A stretch of 31,818 nt of DNA from the NCBI GenBank assembly GCA_030600525.1, contig JAUVLX010000003.1, positions 1 through 31,818 on the forward strand. Direction: 5' to 3'. Numbering within the stretch: the stretch's first letter is position 1; each line of letters opens with the position of its first letter. Positions 1-8,654 of this stretch are shown piece after piece. The notes beneath the pieces were generated by a model. The model was not told the origin of the DNA. It saw only the letters and a program-made list of their open reading frames with translations, and made no database searches. Both the position numbers and the translations under genes were made by a program. This DNA comes from Desulfobulbus sp. (lineage in GTDB: Bacteria > Desulfobacterota > Desulfobulbia > Desulfobulbales > Desulfobulbaceae).

Positions 1-141
1 GGTCTAAGAACTGTTGTATCCGTTGTGAATAAAATTTACGAAACAGGAAAGAAGGTTACTGAGGGTTTTAAAGAAAATATGCGAATTCGTTTTGATGAAA
101 TATTGCCAAAATGGAATTATCGAGCTGTACCTCAGTCATAA
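1..141 (+). pseudogene. 3' end of a transposase, cut by the window edge
   Basis: An open frame runs from the first base to a TAA at 139-141, giving 46 residues with no start inside the window. The tail (KIYETGKKVT..., then ILPKWNYR near the end) resembles the C-termini of DDE transposases such as the ISAzo13 type, where a YxxGxKV segment and a PxWNY segment close the protein. That family call is from memory of the style and is tentative. The upstream part lies outside the window, so it cannot be said whether the gene is intact. Nothing coding is seen between its stop and ccdA at 206. It marks the left flank as mobile-element territory. Confidence 0.5.
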
Positions 142-205
142 GCTTAAAAATTCTGATTTATTAATCTCTGCTTCCTAAGTACCCTCACGTGGGACGAAAA
201 AAGCC

Positions 206-904
206 ATGGAACATTTTGTAAGTCAACTTGAAACAACGCTCCAGACATCACTACTGCTCTCCATTGGTATAGCCTATCTGGGCGGCTTGCTGGCAAGCCT
301 CACCCCCTGCATCTATCCGATGATCCCGATTACTGCCGGGGTGGTTGGCCACTCAAATATTGGCGGATCCAGAGTCAGAGGTTTTTTGCTTTCGCTTACC
401 TACGTTTTCGGCATGTCTATCACCTATGCCGGGCTAGGTATTTTTGCTGCCGCCACCGGTCGTTTTTTCGGTACGGTAAACAGTCATCCATTGACCTTTC
501 TCCTGGTGGGCAACATCATCCTTCTTTTCGGTCTCGGCATGCTCGATGTTTTTTCCATGCCCTACTTCACCCATAACATTACCGCCAAGGCCAAAGGTGT
601 TGTCGGTGTATTTTTTGCGGGTATCCTATCGGCATTTGTCGCAGGACCGTGTACAGCGCCTGTTTTGGGCGTACTGCTCGCCTATGTGGCCAGCACCCAG
701 AACATTCTGACCGGTGGCCTCCTGCTCTTTATTTTTTCTTTTGGAATGGGCACAATACTGATTGGGGTCGGCACCTTTTCCAGTGCACTGACAGCCATTC
801 CAAAATCAGGCTCATGGATGGCCAAAATTAAAAAAGCCATGGGCTTTGTCATGATTGCCCTGGCCGAATATTTTTTCATTAAAGCTGGAATGTTTTTTAT
901 TTGA
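206..904 (+). CDS. ccdA: CcdA/DsbD-type transmembrane thiol-disulfide reductant carrier
   Basis: A 232-residue membrane protein of the CcdA/DsbD-beta family, which moves reducing power from cytoplasmic thioredoxin across the inner membrane to periplasmic thioredoxin-like proteins. About six hydrophobic segments are visible. The family's cysteine pair is present: one in LTPCIYPMIP near residue 35 and one in AGPCTAPVLG near residue 150, each followed by a proline-rich turn. The length fits a stand-alone CcdA rather than full DsbD. The next gene, 54 bases on, is a periplasmic thioredoxin that is its likely partner. The GACGAAAAAAG stretch before the ATG is only a weak ribosome binding site. The role (cytochrome c maturation or general disulfide reduction) is not fixed by the sequence. 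Confidence 0.88.
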   Translation: MEHFVSQLETTLQTSLLLSIGIAYLGGLLASLTPCIYPMIPITAGVVGHSNIGGSRVRGFLLSLTYVFGMSITYAGLGIFAAATGRFFGTVNSHPLTFLLVGNIILLFGLGMLDVFSMPYFTHNITAKAKGVVGVFFAGILSAFVAGPCTAPVLGVLLAYVASTQNILTGGLLLFIFSFGMGTILIGVGTFSSALTAIPKSGSWMAKIKKAMGFVMIALAEYFFIKAGMFFI

Positions 905-958
905 TATCTATTATTTTTCAGGATCTACCAACAACCCTTATTTATCCAGGATAATTCT

Positions 959-1456
959 ATGCGTAGAAGTCGTCTTATCTTTTTCCTTTTGGCCTTTCTT
1001 CTCCTTGCCCCAGGCTTTGCTTCAGCAATACAACTGGGAGAAAAACTTCATCCGTTTAAGCAAAAAGATTTGAACGGCAACGTCATTGACATGAGCACAA
1101 TCATTGGCAAGAAACCTGTCATGTTGGTTTTTTGGGCCTCATGGTGCCCTAACTGCAAGTCCGAGGCTCCAAAAATTAACCAGCTGGTGGAAAAATACAA
1201 GAAACAGGGGATGGAATTCATTGGCGTCAATATCGGCGTCAACGATTCAATTAAAAGGGCGCGCTCGTTTGTGAAGAAAACAGATATGACCTACCCGACA
1301 GTCTTTGACGCAAAGAATACAATTACCCAGAAATATATGGTGCACGGGGTACCAACTATTCTGGTTGCAGACAGTAACGGCAGGGTTCAGTTCAGAAATT
1401 ATGGCGCTCCTGATATAACCGAAGCAAATTTCAAACGATTGATGGAGAAGCAGTAG
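959..1456 (+). CDS. TlpA/ResA-like periplasmic thioredoxin-fold protein
   Basis: A 165-residue exported thioredoxin-fold protein. Residues 1-23 form a signal peptide (basic MRRSR, a leucine-rich core, then FASA). The active site WCPNC has its cysteines at residues 63 and 66, and the cis-proline loop GVPT lies near residue 136. AhpC/TSA-Redoxin domain proteins of this size reduce disulfides in the periplasm, for example in apocytochrome c maturation, and are recharged by CcdA. The ccdA-like gene directly upstream supports this pairing. CAGGA about 8 bases before the ATG is a reasonable ribosome binding site. The gene ends 40 bases before the convergent thioesterase gene, with a strong palindrome between them. 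Confidence 0.88.
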   Translation: MRRSRLIFFLLAFLLLAPGFASAIQLGEKLHPFKQKDLNGNVIDMSTIIGKKPVMLVFWASWCPNCKSEAPKINQLVEKYKKQGMEFIGVNIGVNDSIKRARSFVKKTDMTYPTVFDAKNTITQKYMVHGVPTILVADSNGRVQFRNYGAPDITEANFKRLMEKQ

Positions 1457-1466
1457 GTTTTACGCT

Positions 1467-1498
1467 TAACCCAGATTTCTCATGAGGAATCCGGGTTA
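1467..1498. repeat. Palindromic repeat (family C, short copy), possible bidirectional terminator
   Basis: A near-perfect palindrome with an outer stem TAACCC/GGGTTA and an inner GATTTCTCATGAGGAATC that folds on itself through one G-T wobble, about 16 pairs in all with one A-C mismatch. It sits between the convergent ends of the TlpA-like gene and the thioesterase gene and includes the thioesterase stop codon. The half-site TAACCC.GATTTCTCATGA recurs as the arms of the larger hairpin at 3363-3421, so this is a repeated element and not merely a local terminator. There is no clean T-tract on either side. Confidence 0.75.
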
Positions 1499-1921
1499 CG
1501 GTTCATCTGCTTCACTGACCATAATATATACTTGCTGAACCTCGGGGGGAATCGAGCGGGGACGCCCGCTTGCAATATCACAAAAAATAAACAGTGTCTC
1601 AGCCCTGGCAATGACTGTATCGTCTGCAGGGCGATAAAACTTAAACTTGCGAAGCGACCTGAATTTTTTGATATGGGCAACCCAGGTGTATACGGTTAAC
1701 TTGTCTCCGGCATAACTAGAGTGAAGATACTCTATGGAATGGGAGCGTATAATCCAAGTTGCCCCACACTTCACGTAACGATCATAGGACCATCCCAGTG
1801 ATGCAGAATGGGCCATTGCCGCATCCTGCATCCACTGTATATAGCGGACATTGTTGACATGCCCGTTAGCATCGATAGCTGATTGATCAACAATCAATTC
1901 TGTTGAACCGATGGCTGCCAT
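1496..1921 (-). CDS. Acyl-CoA thioesterase, 4HBT hotdog family (YbgC/FadM-like)
   Basis: A 141-residue hotdog-fold thioesterase. The N-terminal active-site segment DANGHVNNVRYIQWMQDA (Asp17 by this start, then the GHVNN...Y pattern) is typical of the YbgC/FadM branch, which hydrolyses acyl-CoA or acyl-ACP thioesters in the cytoplasm. The start is taken as the ATG at 1921-1919, which shares one base with the tolC stop (TGATG); a GTG one codon upstream is possible. This overlap implies translational coupling to tolC, making it the last gene of the MarR-RND-TolC operon. An acyl thioesterase tied to an efflux pump suggests the pump's substrate may be a fatty acid or another acyl compound, but that is inference. 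The chain length preferred cannot be read from sequence. Confidence 0.85.
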   Translation of the reverse strand: MAAIGSTELIVDQSAIDANGHVNNVRYIQWMQDAAMAHSASLGWSYDRYVKCGATWIIRSHSIEYLHSSYAGDKLTVYTWVAHIKKFRSLRKFKFYRPADDTVIARAETLFIFCDIASGRPRSIPPEVQQVYIMVSEADEP

Positions 1922-3315
1922 CACTGCTGTTCGCTTTCTATAGCAAAGCCCTTAAGATTACGACCGGTTGCCGAATCCAACCGCTGTATGGCCCGGTGAT
2001 AGCCGACAAGAGACTGTGCCAGCCGCCCGTAGGTGGTGCTCAGATCCCGTTGCGCCTCATTAAGCCGTACCAGTGAGGCTTCGCCTGCCTCATATTCATT
2101 TTTGGCCAGATCGCGGTTCTCTTCCACCAAGCCCACACTTTCCCGCTGCAGCCGGACCTGCTCTTGAGCAGCCTCGAGCAGGGCAATGTCCTGACGGATT
2201 TCAGAAGCGACCTGATTGCGCAAATTAAGCAGGCCGTAGTGTGCTTCCCTTTTTGCCTGTTTAGCTTCAACCAGGCGCGCCTTGTCTGCTCCTCCGGCAA
2301 AAATATTCCAGGCGATGTTTACCGAAACACTATTGCCAAAATCATCACCTGTGAGACTTACATCACCCTGCCTGGCACCATTCACAGCGCCAGCAAGCTG
2401 AACTGTGGGATAAAAAGGTGCTTCGGCAAGACCGGTTCCAGCTTCCGCCTGCTTAACATTCATCTCCTGGCGATGCACATCTGGACGGGCCAAAAGCGCC
2501 TCCTGAAGAAGCTGTTCAATATTTTCCTCAAAATTTCCAGTGACAAATTCACGGTCCAATGCTTCCAAGCGAACATGAGCTGGAAAAGCCGCATCTGGAA
2601 TACCCATTAATGCCGCCAAGCCATAACCTGCTGCTTCAGATTCTCGTTGATTCAGCATCAGATTCGTTTCAGCAGAATTCAGCTGCACCTTGATATTAAG
2701 TACATCACCCCAGGGCCCCGCACCTACATCATATCGATTCTGGGCATCTTCCAACTGTCGTGTGTAAAAGGCTTTATCAGCTGTAGCAATATCAACATTG
2801 GTCTGTGCGAGCTGGGCATTCAAGAAAGCCTCAGCAACCGACACCACCAACAGCCTTTGGGAATTGAGTAACCCGGAGATGTTTGCTTCTTCATCGTAGC
2901 GCGCCTTTTTTTCGTTAAAGTTACGAAAAAAACCGTCAAACAACATCCAGGTTGCCTGAAGGCCAGTACTGAAATTATCATTTGTCCGGTCAGCGCTAGT
3001 TCCGTAAACTGAGGCTAACGCCTGACTAGCATCGTATGCGCTATCAGATAGTCGTTCTTGCCTGCCTACACCGATCAGGTCGACACTTGGCCACCATGCG
3101 GCCACAGCCTGACTCACTCTGGCTCTTGCCTGCTCAATCCTGGCTTGAGCAGAGACCATATCCGGGTTGCCTGCAAGCGCTATTTCCTGGGCGGTACGTA
3201 AATTCAATACTTCAACCCCGGATAAATCGGGGGTCACCACTTGCTCTTCTGTTGCCTGGGCCTGCATGCCGACAAGCGACAGGCAACAGACAACTACCAA
3301 TATATATTTTTTCAT
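1921..3315 (-). CDS. tolC: TolC-family outer membrane efflux protein
   Basis: A 464-residue outer membrane efflux protein (OEP family). Residues 1-21 are a signal peptide with a hydrophobic core ending AQA. There is no lipobox cysteine, so it is TolC-like rather than a NodT-type lipoprotein. The body shows the two internally related OEP halves, with long alanine/glutamine-rich helices such as ARIEQARARVSQAVAAWWPS near residue 62 and EAGEASLVRLNEAQRDL near residue 410. It would form the trimeric exit duct for the RND pump encoded upstream. An ideal ribosome binding site, AGGAGG, lies 5 bases before the ATG. It is separated from the pump gene by 223 bases containing a 24-bp-arm hairpin, so it may be expressed at a different level from the pump. 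Confidence 0.93.
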   Translation of the reverse strand: MKKYILVVVCCLSLVGMQAQATEEQVVTPDLSGVEVLNLRTAQEIALAGNPDMVSAQARIEQARARVSQAVAAWWPSVDLIGVGRQERLSDSAYDASQALASVYGTSADRTNDNFSTGLQATWMLFDGFFRNFNEKKARYDEEANISGLLNSQRLLVVSVAEAFLNAQLAQTNVDIATADKAFYTRQLEDAQNRYDVGAGPWGDVLNIKVQLNSAETNLMLNQRESEAAGYGLAALMGIPDAAFPAHVRLEALDREFVTGNFEENIEQLLQEALLARPDVHRQEMNVKQAEAGTGLAEAPFYPTVQLAGAVNGARQGDVSLTGDDFGNSVSVNIAWNIFAGGADKARLVEAKQAKREAHYGLLNLRNQVASEIRQDIALLEAAQEQVRLQRESVGLVEENRDLAKNEYEAGEASLVRLNEAQRDLSTTYGRLAQSLVGYHRAIQRLDSATGRNLKGFAIESEQQ

Positions 3316-3538
3316 CCATTCCTCCTGTTTACCAAATCCCCTGGTTAGGGAGCCATCATACCTTTAACCCGTATTTCTCATGAACATTGTGTCACTTTGT
3401 TCATGAGAAATCCGGGTTAAAATCGCAACCACCACTCCAAGATTAAGAATCATTTGTCCATACCATGGCCACCCTTCAAGTCCAAGGCTTTTCAAGAGCG
3501 GCGTACATGACGTGAAAAATCTAACACAAATCAAAAAA
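3316..3538. other. Intercistronic gap between RND pump and tolC
   Basis: This 223-base spacer is unusually long for an operon whose other junctions overlap. It holds the tolC ribosome binding site (3321-3326 on the minus strand), a small CCCT/AGGG hairpin just upstream of it, and the large family C palindrome at 3363-3421. No convincing promoter is visible for tolC. A minus-strand frame is open across much of the gap but has no ATG with a ribosome binding site, so it is not called. Confidence 0.6.
3363..3421. repeat. Palindromic repeat (family C, long copy) between RND and tolC
   Basis: Two 24-base arms (3363-3386 and 3398-3421) match as an inverted repeat at 23 of 24 positions, around an 11-base loop. 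The outer part of each arm is the motif TAACCCGGATTTCTCATGA, also found in the palindrome at 1467-1498. In RNA it would form a very stable hairpin within the efflux operon, after the pump gene and before tolC. Possible effects are a stabilised upstream message, partial termination, or simply an inserted REP-like element. No T-tract follows on the minus strand. Confidence 0.85.
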
Positions 3539-6500
3539 TCAATTCATTACCATCCTATCTTCTCTTCTCGATGCAGCAGGTTCCACCTCTTCACGAGTCG
3601 GCCAACAACCGGTTTTTAGCCTGGTCACTCCTCTGCGCATATCATTGACAATTACCAACAAGCTCGGAATCAACACCAGCGTAAGTACAGTGGCAAAAAT
3701 AACCCCAGCAGCAAGGGACAATGCCATGGGAATGAGAAATTTAGCCTGCATATCGGTTTCCATAATCAGTGGTGCCAGGCCACCCACCGTGGAAAGCGTA
3801 GTCAGAAAAATCGCCCGAAACCGTCTTCGCCCTGCCTGTTTAACCGCCTCTATAAAAGGCATGCCTTCGGCAACATTTTCATTCACTCGCTCAATGAGTA
3901 CAATCGCATCATTGACCACCACCCCGGTCAGTGCAACCATTCCGAAAATTGACATTATAGAAAGATCGTAGCCCAGTGAAAGATGGCCAAACACGGCCCC
4001 AATAATCCCAAAGGGTATGGTAAAAAGAATCACCACCGGCTGGATGTAAGAACGAAAAATGGTGGCGATAATGACGAAGATACCTATGATTGCCAACGGA
4101 AAGGTGACTCTGAGACTACCAAATGATTCACGCTGATTTTTTTTCGCCCCCTGCAAAGATATCTTTACTCCAGGATAGTCTTCCATAAGCTGTGGGAAAT
4201 AGCCCTTACCCAGTTCGGCAAATATCTCATTAGCATTGGCCCTTTTGGCATCCACTTCCGCAGTTACAGCAACTCTCCGCAGGCCATCGGTACGAGTGAT
4301 GGTGGAATATCCTGCGGCCTGTTCTAAGTCAGCCACCGACAGCAACGGCACTTCATTACCGTCAGGTGTCCTGATCCGCATCGCTTCAAAACCGGCAAGG
4401 GTACTGCGCTCATCCTTTGTGTAACGCACCTTAACGCGAATATCGTCCTGACCACGCTGCAGCCTGAAGGCCTCTTTACCAAAAAAGGATGCATTGACCT
4501 GCTCTGCCAGATCATTGACGGTCAGGCCTAGAGTACGGGCCTGGGGTTTGAGCTTGAGACGCAATTCATTCTTCCCTGGGCTGAAATCAGAACGCACTTG
4601 AAAGACCCCATCAAAAGTGCGAAGCTGCTGCTGCAGATTATCTGCAGCCCTATTAATTTCCTCCATATCATTGCCCTGGAGCCACACTTCAATTTCTGCT
4701 CCAGCCGGCCCTGCAGACAAGCCTTCAAAGGTCAACGACTTCACTCCCGGAATCGCACCTATGGCCTGCTCCCACTTAACCATCAGATCATTGGAATGAA
4801 CTCCACGGTATTCGGAACCAAGGAGCAAAACCTGCACTGAACCGAGATTTGGCCCGACCCTGCCCATGCTATTGCTCAACGTCTGCCCCACCAGTGAAAG
4901 ACGTTTTTTGATCATCGGTTCGCCAGTCAGCGTCGGTGTCGCATTGGCCACCTCTACAAATGCAGCCTCGATCCGTTCCAATGCATTCAGTGTCACTCCC
5001 GGAGGAGTTCCATCAGGGAATTCGACAGTAGAAGTAATGACAAATCCATCAATCTTAGGAAACACCTGAAATTTCACAAATCCAGCCTGCACCAGCCCCA
5101 GAGTGAGCAGTAAAATAGATAAGGCCGTTGCCAAGGAGACATAACGCCAGCGCAGTACATGATCAAGCAAGTGCATATACCTGCCATCTACAAACCGCTC
5201 CATTCCCCGTTGCATGAACTGCTGAAACCCTACAAGCCCTCTCGAAACCGGATTTTTATATTCTTTTGGCCGACTCATATCCGGCAAATGACTAAGGTGT
5301 GCCGGCAACAGAAAAAGGCACTCAAACAGAGAAATTAACAGACAGGAGATAACCACTGCCGGTAAAATAGCTATAAACTTCCCCATGACGCCGCCAACTT
5401 GAGAAAGCGGAAAAAAAGCTACCACACTGGTGAGAATGGCAGCAATAACCGGCATTCCGACCTCGTCCACTCCATCAACCGCAGCGCGAAGAGGCGGTTT
5501 CCCTTGCAGCCGATGCACATAGATCGCCTCTCCCACTACTATCGCATCATCGACCACAATCCCCAGCACCATAATGAAACCGAATAGGGAAATCATGTTG
5601 ATGGACTCACCCATCATCCACAGCACAAAAAATCCACCGGCAAGGGAGATGGGAATACCAAGCCCTCCCCAAAAAGAAAGCCGCAGATCCAGGTAGAGCC
5701 AGAGCAGAAAAAAGACCAGCGCCATCCCGATAATGCCGTTTCTGGTTAACAGGTCAACCCTGGCCCTTAGAATTTCGGTATTATCATAAAATTCCACCAT
5801 CGATATTCCGGGAGGCAGCGTCTGCTGTTTGGTGGCTACATAGTCGGCTACCGTATTGGAGATCTTTAAGGAATCCTCTTCAGTGGTCTTAAAAACCATG
5901 ACAAAAACCGACGGAACTCCGTCGATGTGGGCTCGAACAGGATCCTCAGTAAACCCGTCATGAATTTCTGCCAGCCGGTCCAACCGAACAAGTTCACCAT
6001 TTTTACCGGTCAGGACAACGATCTCGGCAAGCTCATCGCCTGTATATTTACGACCCACGGTTCTTACCCGGATTTCCTCGCCCTGGGTACGAATGGTCCC
6101 CCCATGGAGATTAAGGCTGGAACGACGGATAGCATCAGCCACTTGTGCAAAATTCAATCCATATTGCTGGAGACGATGCTCTGCAAGCTCGACTGAAATT
6201 TCGAAATCCCTGGAACCAAACACCTCTACCTGGGAAATCCCCGGCAGTACCTTGACCTCATCCTTGACCTCGTTGGCCCAATGTTTAAGCTGCTTTTCAG
6301 TCAAGTCACCGGAAAGCGCCAGCATGGTTACCGATTCCCGCATTAACACTTCAGTAATGACCGGCTGCTCTGCATCCAGAGGGAAGGTTGAAATTGCATC
6401 CACCTTGGACTTTACGTCATTAAGCACTTTGAGGATGTCATATCCACCCTGGACCTCAAGAGAAGCGGTTGCCATGTTTTCCGAGGATTTAGTAGTAAAC

Positions 6501-6739
6501 TGCTTAATCCCTTCAACTGACTCCAATGCCTCCTCGATTTTTATGCTAATCCCCTCTTCAACCTCTTCTGGATCAGCCCCAGGATAGGCGACATTTATCG
6601 AAATCAGATCTAGAGAAAACTGCGGAAAAGACTCCCGAAGCATATTGGCCGCCGCCAGGCCACCGGCTATAAACACCATAATCAGCGCAATGTTGGCAAA
6701 AACCGTATTCCCCGCAAAAGCGGCAAGTACTTTCCTCAT
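3539..6739 (-). CDS. RND-family efflux transporter, inner membrane pump (AcrB/HAE1-like)
   Basis: A 1066-residue resistance-nodulation-division pump. It has an N-terminal transmembrane helix, a large periplasmic porter loop, a cluster of helices from about residue 335, then a second repeat of the same plan ending in a helix cluster from about residue 860. The transmembrane Asp pair of proton-driven RND pumps is visible in GIVVDDAIVVGEAI; the second half has the usual GVVVNDAIVLIERVN. It works with the membrane fusion protein upstream and the TolC downstream as a tripartite exporter. Its ATG overlaps the fusion-protein stop by 4 bases (ATGA). The sequence resembles the broad AcrB/MmpL-like drug and lipid pumps rather than metal (CusA) pumps, but the substrate is not determined. 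Confidence 0.95.
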   Translation of the reverse strand: MRKVLAAFAGNTVFANIALIMVFIAGGLAAANMLRESFPQFSLDLISINVAYPGADPEEVEEGISIKIEEALESVEGIKQFTTKSSENMATASLEVQGGYDILKVLNDVKSKVDAISTFPLDAEQPVITEVLMRESVTMLALSGDLTEKQLKHWANEVKDEVKVLPGISQVEVFGSRDFEISVELAEHRLQQYGLNFAQVADAIRRSSLNLHGGTIRTQGEEIRVRTVGRKYTGDELAEIVVLTGKNGELVRLDRLAEIHDGFTEDPVRAHIDGVPSVFVMVFKTTEEDSLKISNTVADYVATKQQTLPPGISMVEFYDNTEILRARVDLLTRNGIIGMALVFFLLWLYLDLRLSFWGGLGIPISLAGGFFVLWMMGESINMISLFGFIMVLGIVVDDAIVVGEAIYVHRLQGKPPLRAAVDGVDEVGMPVIAAILTSVVAFFPLSQVGGVMGKFIAILPAVVISCLLISLFECLFLLPAHLSHLPDMSRPKEYKNPVSRGLVGFQQFMQRGMERFVDGRYMHLLDHVLRWRYVSLATALSILLLTLGLVQAGFVKFQVFPKIDGFVITSTVEFPDGTPPGVTLNALERIEAAFVEVANATPTLTGEPMIKKRLSLVGQTLSNSMGRVGPNLGSVQVLLLGSEYRGVHSNDLMVKWEQAIGAIPGVKSLTFEGLSAGPAGAEIEVWLQGNDMEEINRAADNLQQQLRTFDGVFQVRSDFSPGKNELRLKLKPQARTLGLTVNDLAEQVNASFFGKEAFRLQRGQDDIRVKVRYTKDERSTLAGFEAMRIRTPDGNEVPLLSVADLEQAAGYSTITRTDGLRRVAVTAEVDAKRANANEIFAELGKGYFPQLMEDYPGVKISLQGAKKNQRESFGSLRVTFPLAIIGIFVIIATIFRSYIQPVVILFTIPFGIIGAVFGHLSLGYDLSIMSIFGMVALTGVVVNDAIVLIERVNENVAEGMPFIEAVKQAGRRRFRAIFLTTLSTVGGLAPLIMETDMQAKFLIPMALSLAAGVIFATVLTLVLIPSLLVIVNDMRRGVTRLKTGCWPTREEVEPAASRREDRMVMN

Positions 6740-7926
6740 GGGGTCTTTCCAGGAATGGAGATTTTTACAAGCGAATGTTCCAGGGGATCTTCCAGGCGAG
6801 TTGTTATTACGGTATCCCCCCGGTTGAGTCCGCCGCTGATATATGCGTTGGGGCCTTCCATCCGTATAACAGTAACCGGGCTGGTCTGGAGACGGCCTTC
6901 TACCACCGTATATACAGAATGCTCATGGGTCACTGCCTGGCGGGGCAGGATATATACCCCTTCAAGGGTTTTCCCCGGTACCTCCACCTTGCAAAACATA
7001 CCTTCTGTCAAAGGAAAAGGGGCGCTACTATCCGGCCGTAGCCTGACTGCCACCACCAGGGTTCGTGTCTGCTTATCAAACCGTACGATTCGATCAAGCC
7101 ACCCTTTCCCTGTAAGGGTTTCATTTTCGGTCCAGGTGATTTGACAAGACACGTTTTCCGGCTGGCCGAACCAGTTAACCGGTCCACCACTCTTCTTTGC
7201 CTGCAGCTCAAGCCAACTGGCTGCCTCCCTGCTATCTAAAGCGACCAGCACTTCCAGAGTACTGTCATCAACAATCGTCAGCAGTTGCTTACCTGCAGCG
7301 ACATATTCATCCTTTTCCACACTGACTTCGATAATCCGGCAGTCAAACGGAGCTCGAATGACGCACCGTTTACGACGTAATTCTGCAAGATCACGATCCT
7401 TCTCAACCTGACTGATCTGGTTGGTAATGGAGTTTAGTGCCCCTTCTGCCTTTTCCAGGCTTGGCAGGGTGCCCACTTTGTTTTTGCGATAGAGCTGGGT
7501 CAATCTTTTCAATTCATTTTCAGCAAGGGTAAGATCACCTTTAAGGGTCCGCAGCCTGGAGAGTGCTGTTTCGTAATCAAGTTGAAAATCCTGTTCATCA
7601 AGATTGATAAGTACGGTACCCTTGGCTATGGTTCTGCCTGCCTCAAGCTGACCATGAGTGGAAACAACCCTGCCAGCGACCTCGGACGATAACACCACGG
7701 TGGTTGTTGCTGTTATTTCCCCAAATCCTCCCAACACTACCTGCTTGTCGGCTGGCTGAGCATCAATGACCTCCACAGCCAGGGTACGTTCTTTGACAGG
7801 CTTCAGGTGCGGCGGCTGCTTCATCTTTTTTAAAAAGACAAACCCGCCAACCCCTACGCCAAGAATGAGGAAGACGCAAAATAGACGAAGAAAGACAGAT
7901 GGCGAATGCTCCTGCTCACTACTCAC
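6736..7926 (-). CDS. RND efflux periplasmic membrane fusion protein
   Basis: A 396-residue HlyD/AcrA-type adaptor. A single N-terminal membrane anchor (about residues 10-30, rich in V, L, F and G) replaces a cleaved signal. Then come the lipoyl/barrel-sandwich half (GGFGEITATTTVVLSSEVAGRV from about residue 66), a coiled-coil hairpin (about 120-175, LKGDLTLAENELKRLTQLY...), the second lipoyl half with VIRAPFDCRIIEV near residue 190, and beta-barrel and membrane-proximal domains. The adaptor joins the RND pump to TolC. It starts at a GTG (7926-7924) overlapping the marR stop by 8 bases, with AAGGAGAG about 8 bases before. Coupling at both ends shows it is transcribed with marR and the pump. 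Confidence 0.92.
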   Translation of the reverse strand: MSSEQEHSPSVFLRLFCVFLILGVGVGGFVFLKKMKQPPHLKPVKERTLAVEVIDAQPADKQVVLGGFGEITATTTVVLSSEVAGRVVSTHGQLEAGRTIAKGTVLINLDEQDFQLDYETALSRLRTLKGDLTLAENELKRLTQLYRKNKVGTLPSLEKAEGALNSITNQISQVEKDRDLAELRRKRCVIRAPFDCRIIEVSVEKDEYVAAGKQLLTIVDDSTLEVLVALDSREAASWLELQAKKSGGPVNWFGQPENVSCQITWTENETLTGKGWLDRIVRFDKQTRTLVVAVRLRPDSSAPFPLTEGMFCKVEVPGKTLEGVYILPRQAVTHEHSVYTVVEGRLQTSPVTVIRMEGPNAYISGGLNRGDTVITTRLEDPLEHSLVKISIPGKTP

Positions 7927-8455
7927 GGAACTCTCCTTTGGTTATCTCTGGGGGCTCACCCTGTTGAATGGGTTCAAGAACCTGCTCGACTTTTGTCAGC
8001 ACTTCCTCCCATTTTTTGGCAATTTCCGGACCAACATCCTCCAACAACTGGGTAAAGACGTGCAGCACTTTTTCTTCCATTGCATCAAGACAGGCCTTTT
8101 CATCAGGGCTCACCTGAATAACGACTTTACGACGGTCCTGTTGCGATCGTTCCCTGGTCAGAAGTTTACGGTCTACCAGCTTATCGACCATCACAGAGAC
8201 TGAAGGTGAAGAAACGTTTAACTTTTCCGCAAGCTCTTTTAACGTAACCTCACCTTGATGGCGAACGGTCATCAGCAATTTAAACTGGGAAACGGATAAC
8301 TCCAACGGCCCTCCACCTCCCTCGGTTTCTGTTTCCAGACGGGCAAAAGTTGAAAAGATGTGATGCTGTACCATCTTCCCTACCTTGAATATGTATCTTG
8401 CCTGCTCCTGGGATTCTCTATCCACCGTTTGTGACCTCCGCTTACTTAAGCCCAT
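7919..8455 (-). CDS. MarR-family transcriptional regulator of the efflux operon
   Basis: A 178-residue winged-helix regulator. The HTH lies in VTLKELAEKLNVSSPSVSVMVDKLVDRKLLTRE, followed by the wing QDRRKVVIQVSPDE, both typical of MarR. As first gene of a marR-adaptor-pump-tolC operon it most likely represses that operon and is released by a pump substrate. The start is uncertain: an ATG at 8455 or a TTG at 8464 both fall inside the left terminal repeat of repeat element B1, and neither has an ideally placed ribosome binding site (GGCGAAAAGG lies about 12 bases before the ATG and 3 before the TTG). The first few residues may therefore be encoded by inserted DNA. A candidate operator and promoter lie beyond the element at 8655-8697. 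Confidence 0.88.
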   Translation of the reverse strand: MGLSKRRSQTVDRESQEQARYIFKVGKMVQHHIFSTFARLETETEGGGGPLELSVSQFKLLMTVRHQGEVTLKELAEKLNVSSPSVSVMVDKLVDRKLLTRERSQQDRRKVVIQVSPDEKACLDAMEEKVLHVFTQLLEDVGPEIAKKWEEVLTKVEQVLEPIQQGEPPEITKGEFRE

Positions 8456-8643
8456 CTTATACAATTGCCTTTTCGCCCAATCTCTCGGAGTCTAGCGCTT
8501 ACCTCGTTATGCTCAAAAAATTATCCTCGGAGATAAGCGAAGACTCCGATATTAATTATATGCCTGTGGTATTTTTTTTCGCATGCCTCGGAGTCGGGGC
8601 TTACCTAACCTTGGACAAAAATTCTAATTATCCAAGATACCCT
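8450..8643. repeat. Repeat element B1, MITE-like foldback element at the marR start
   Basis: About 194 bases matching 17355-17531 closely through the segments GTTATGCTCAAAA, TATATGCCTGTGGTA and CGCATGCCTCGGAGTC. The ends are an imperfect inverted repeat: the right end reads (inverted) AAGGGTATCTTGGATAATT, and the left end reads AAGCCCATCTTATACAATT. TTAA flanks it on both sides. Inside, a module of about 21 bases (CTCGGAGTC...GCTTACCT) occurs three times: direct at 8484-8504, inverted at 8528-8548, direct at 8587-8606, so the RNA would fold strongly. No transposase is encoded. It separates marR from its likely promoter. Confidence 0.8.
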
Positions 8644-8654
8644 TAACAAATAAA

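Noticed and set aside
3368..3537. Minus-strand open frame between the RND gene and tolC with a hydrophobic stretch (LEGWPWYGQMILNLGVVVAIL)
   Set aside because: It looks protein-like but has no ATG or GTG with a ribosome binding site near its beginning and runs through the family C palindrome. A degraded small membrane gene cannot be excluded.
8398..8646. Plus-strand frame of 82 codons over the marR start and element B1
   Set aside because: It is antisense to marR and composed mostly of repeat sequence, with no ribosome binding site or family likeness.
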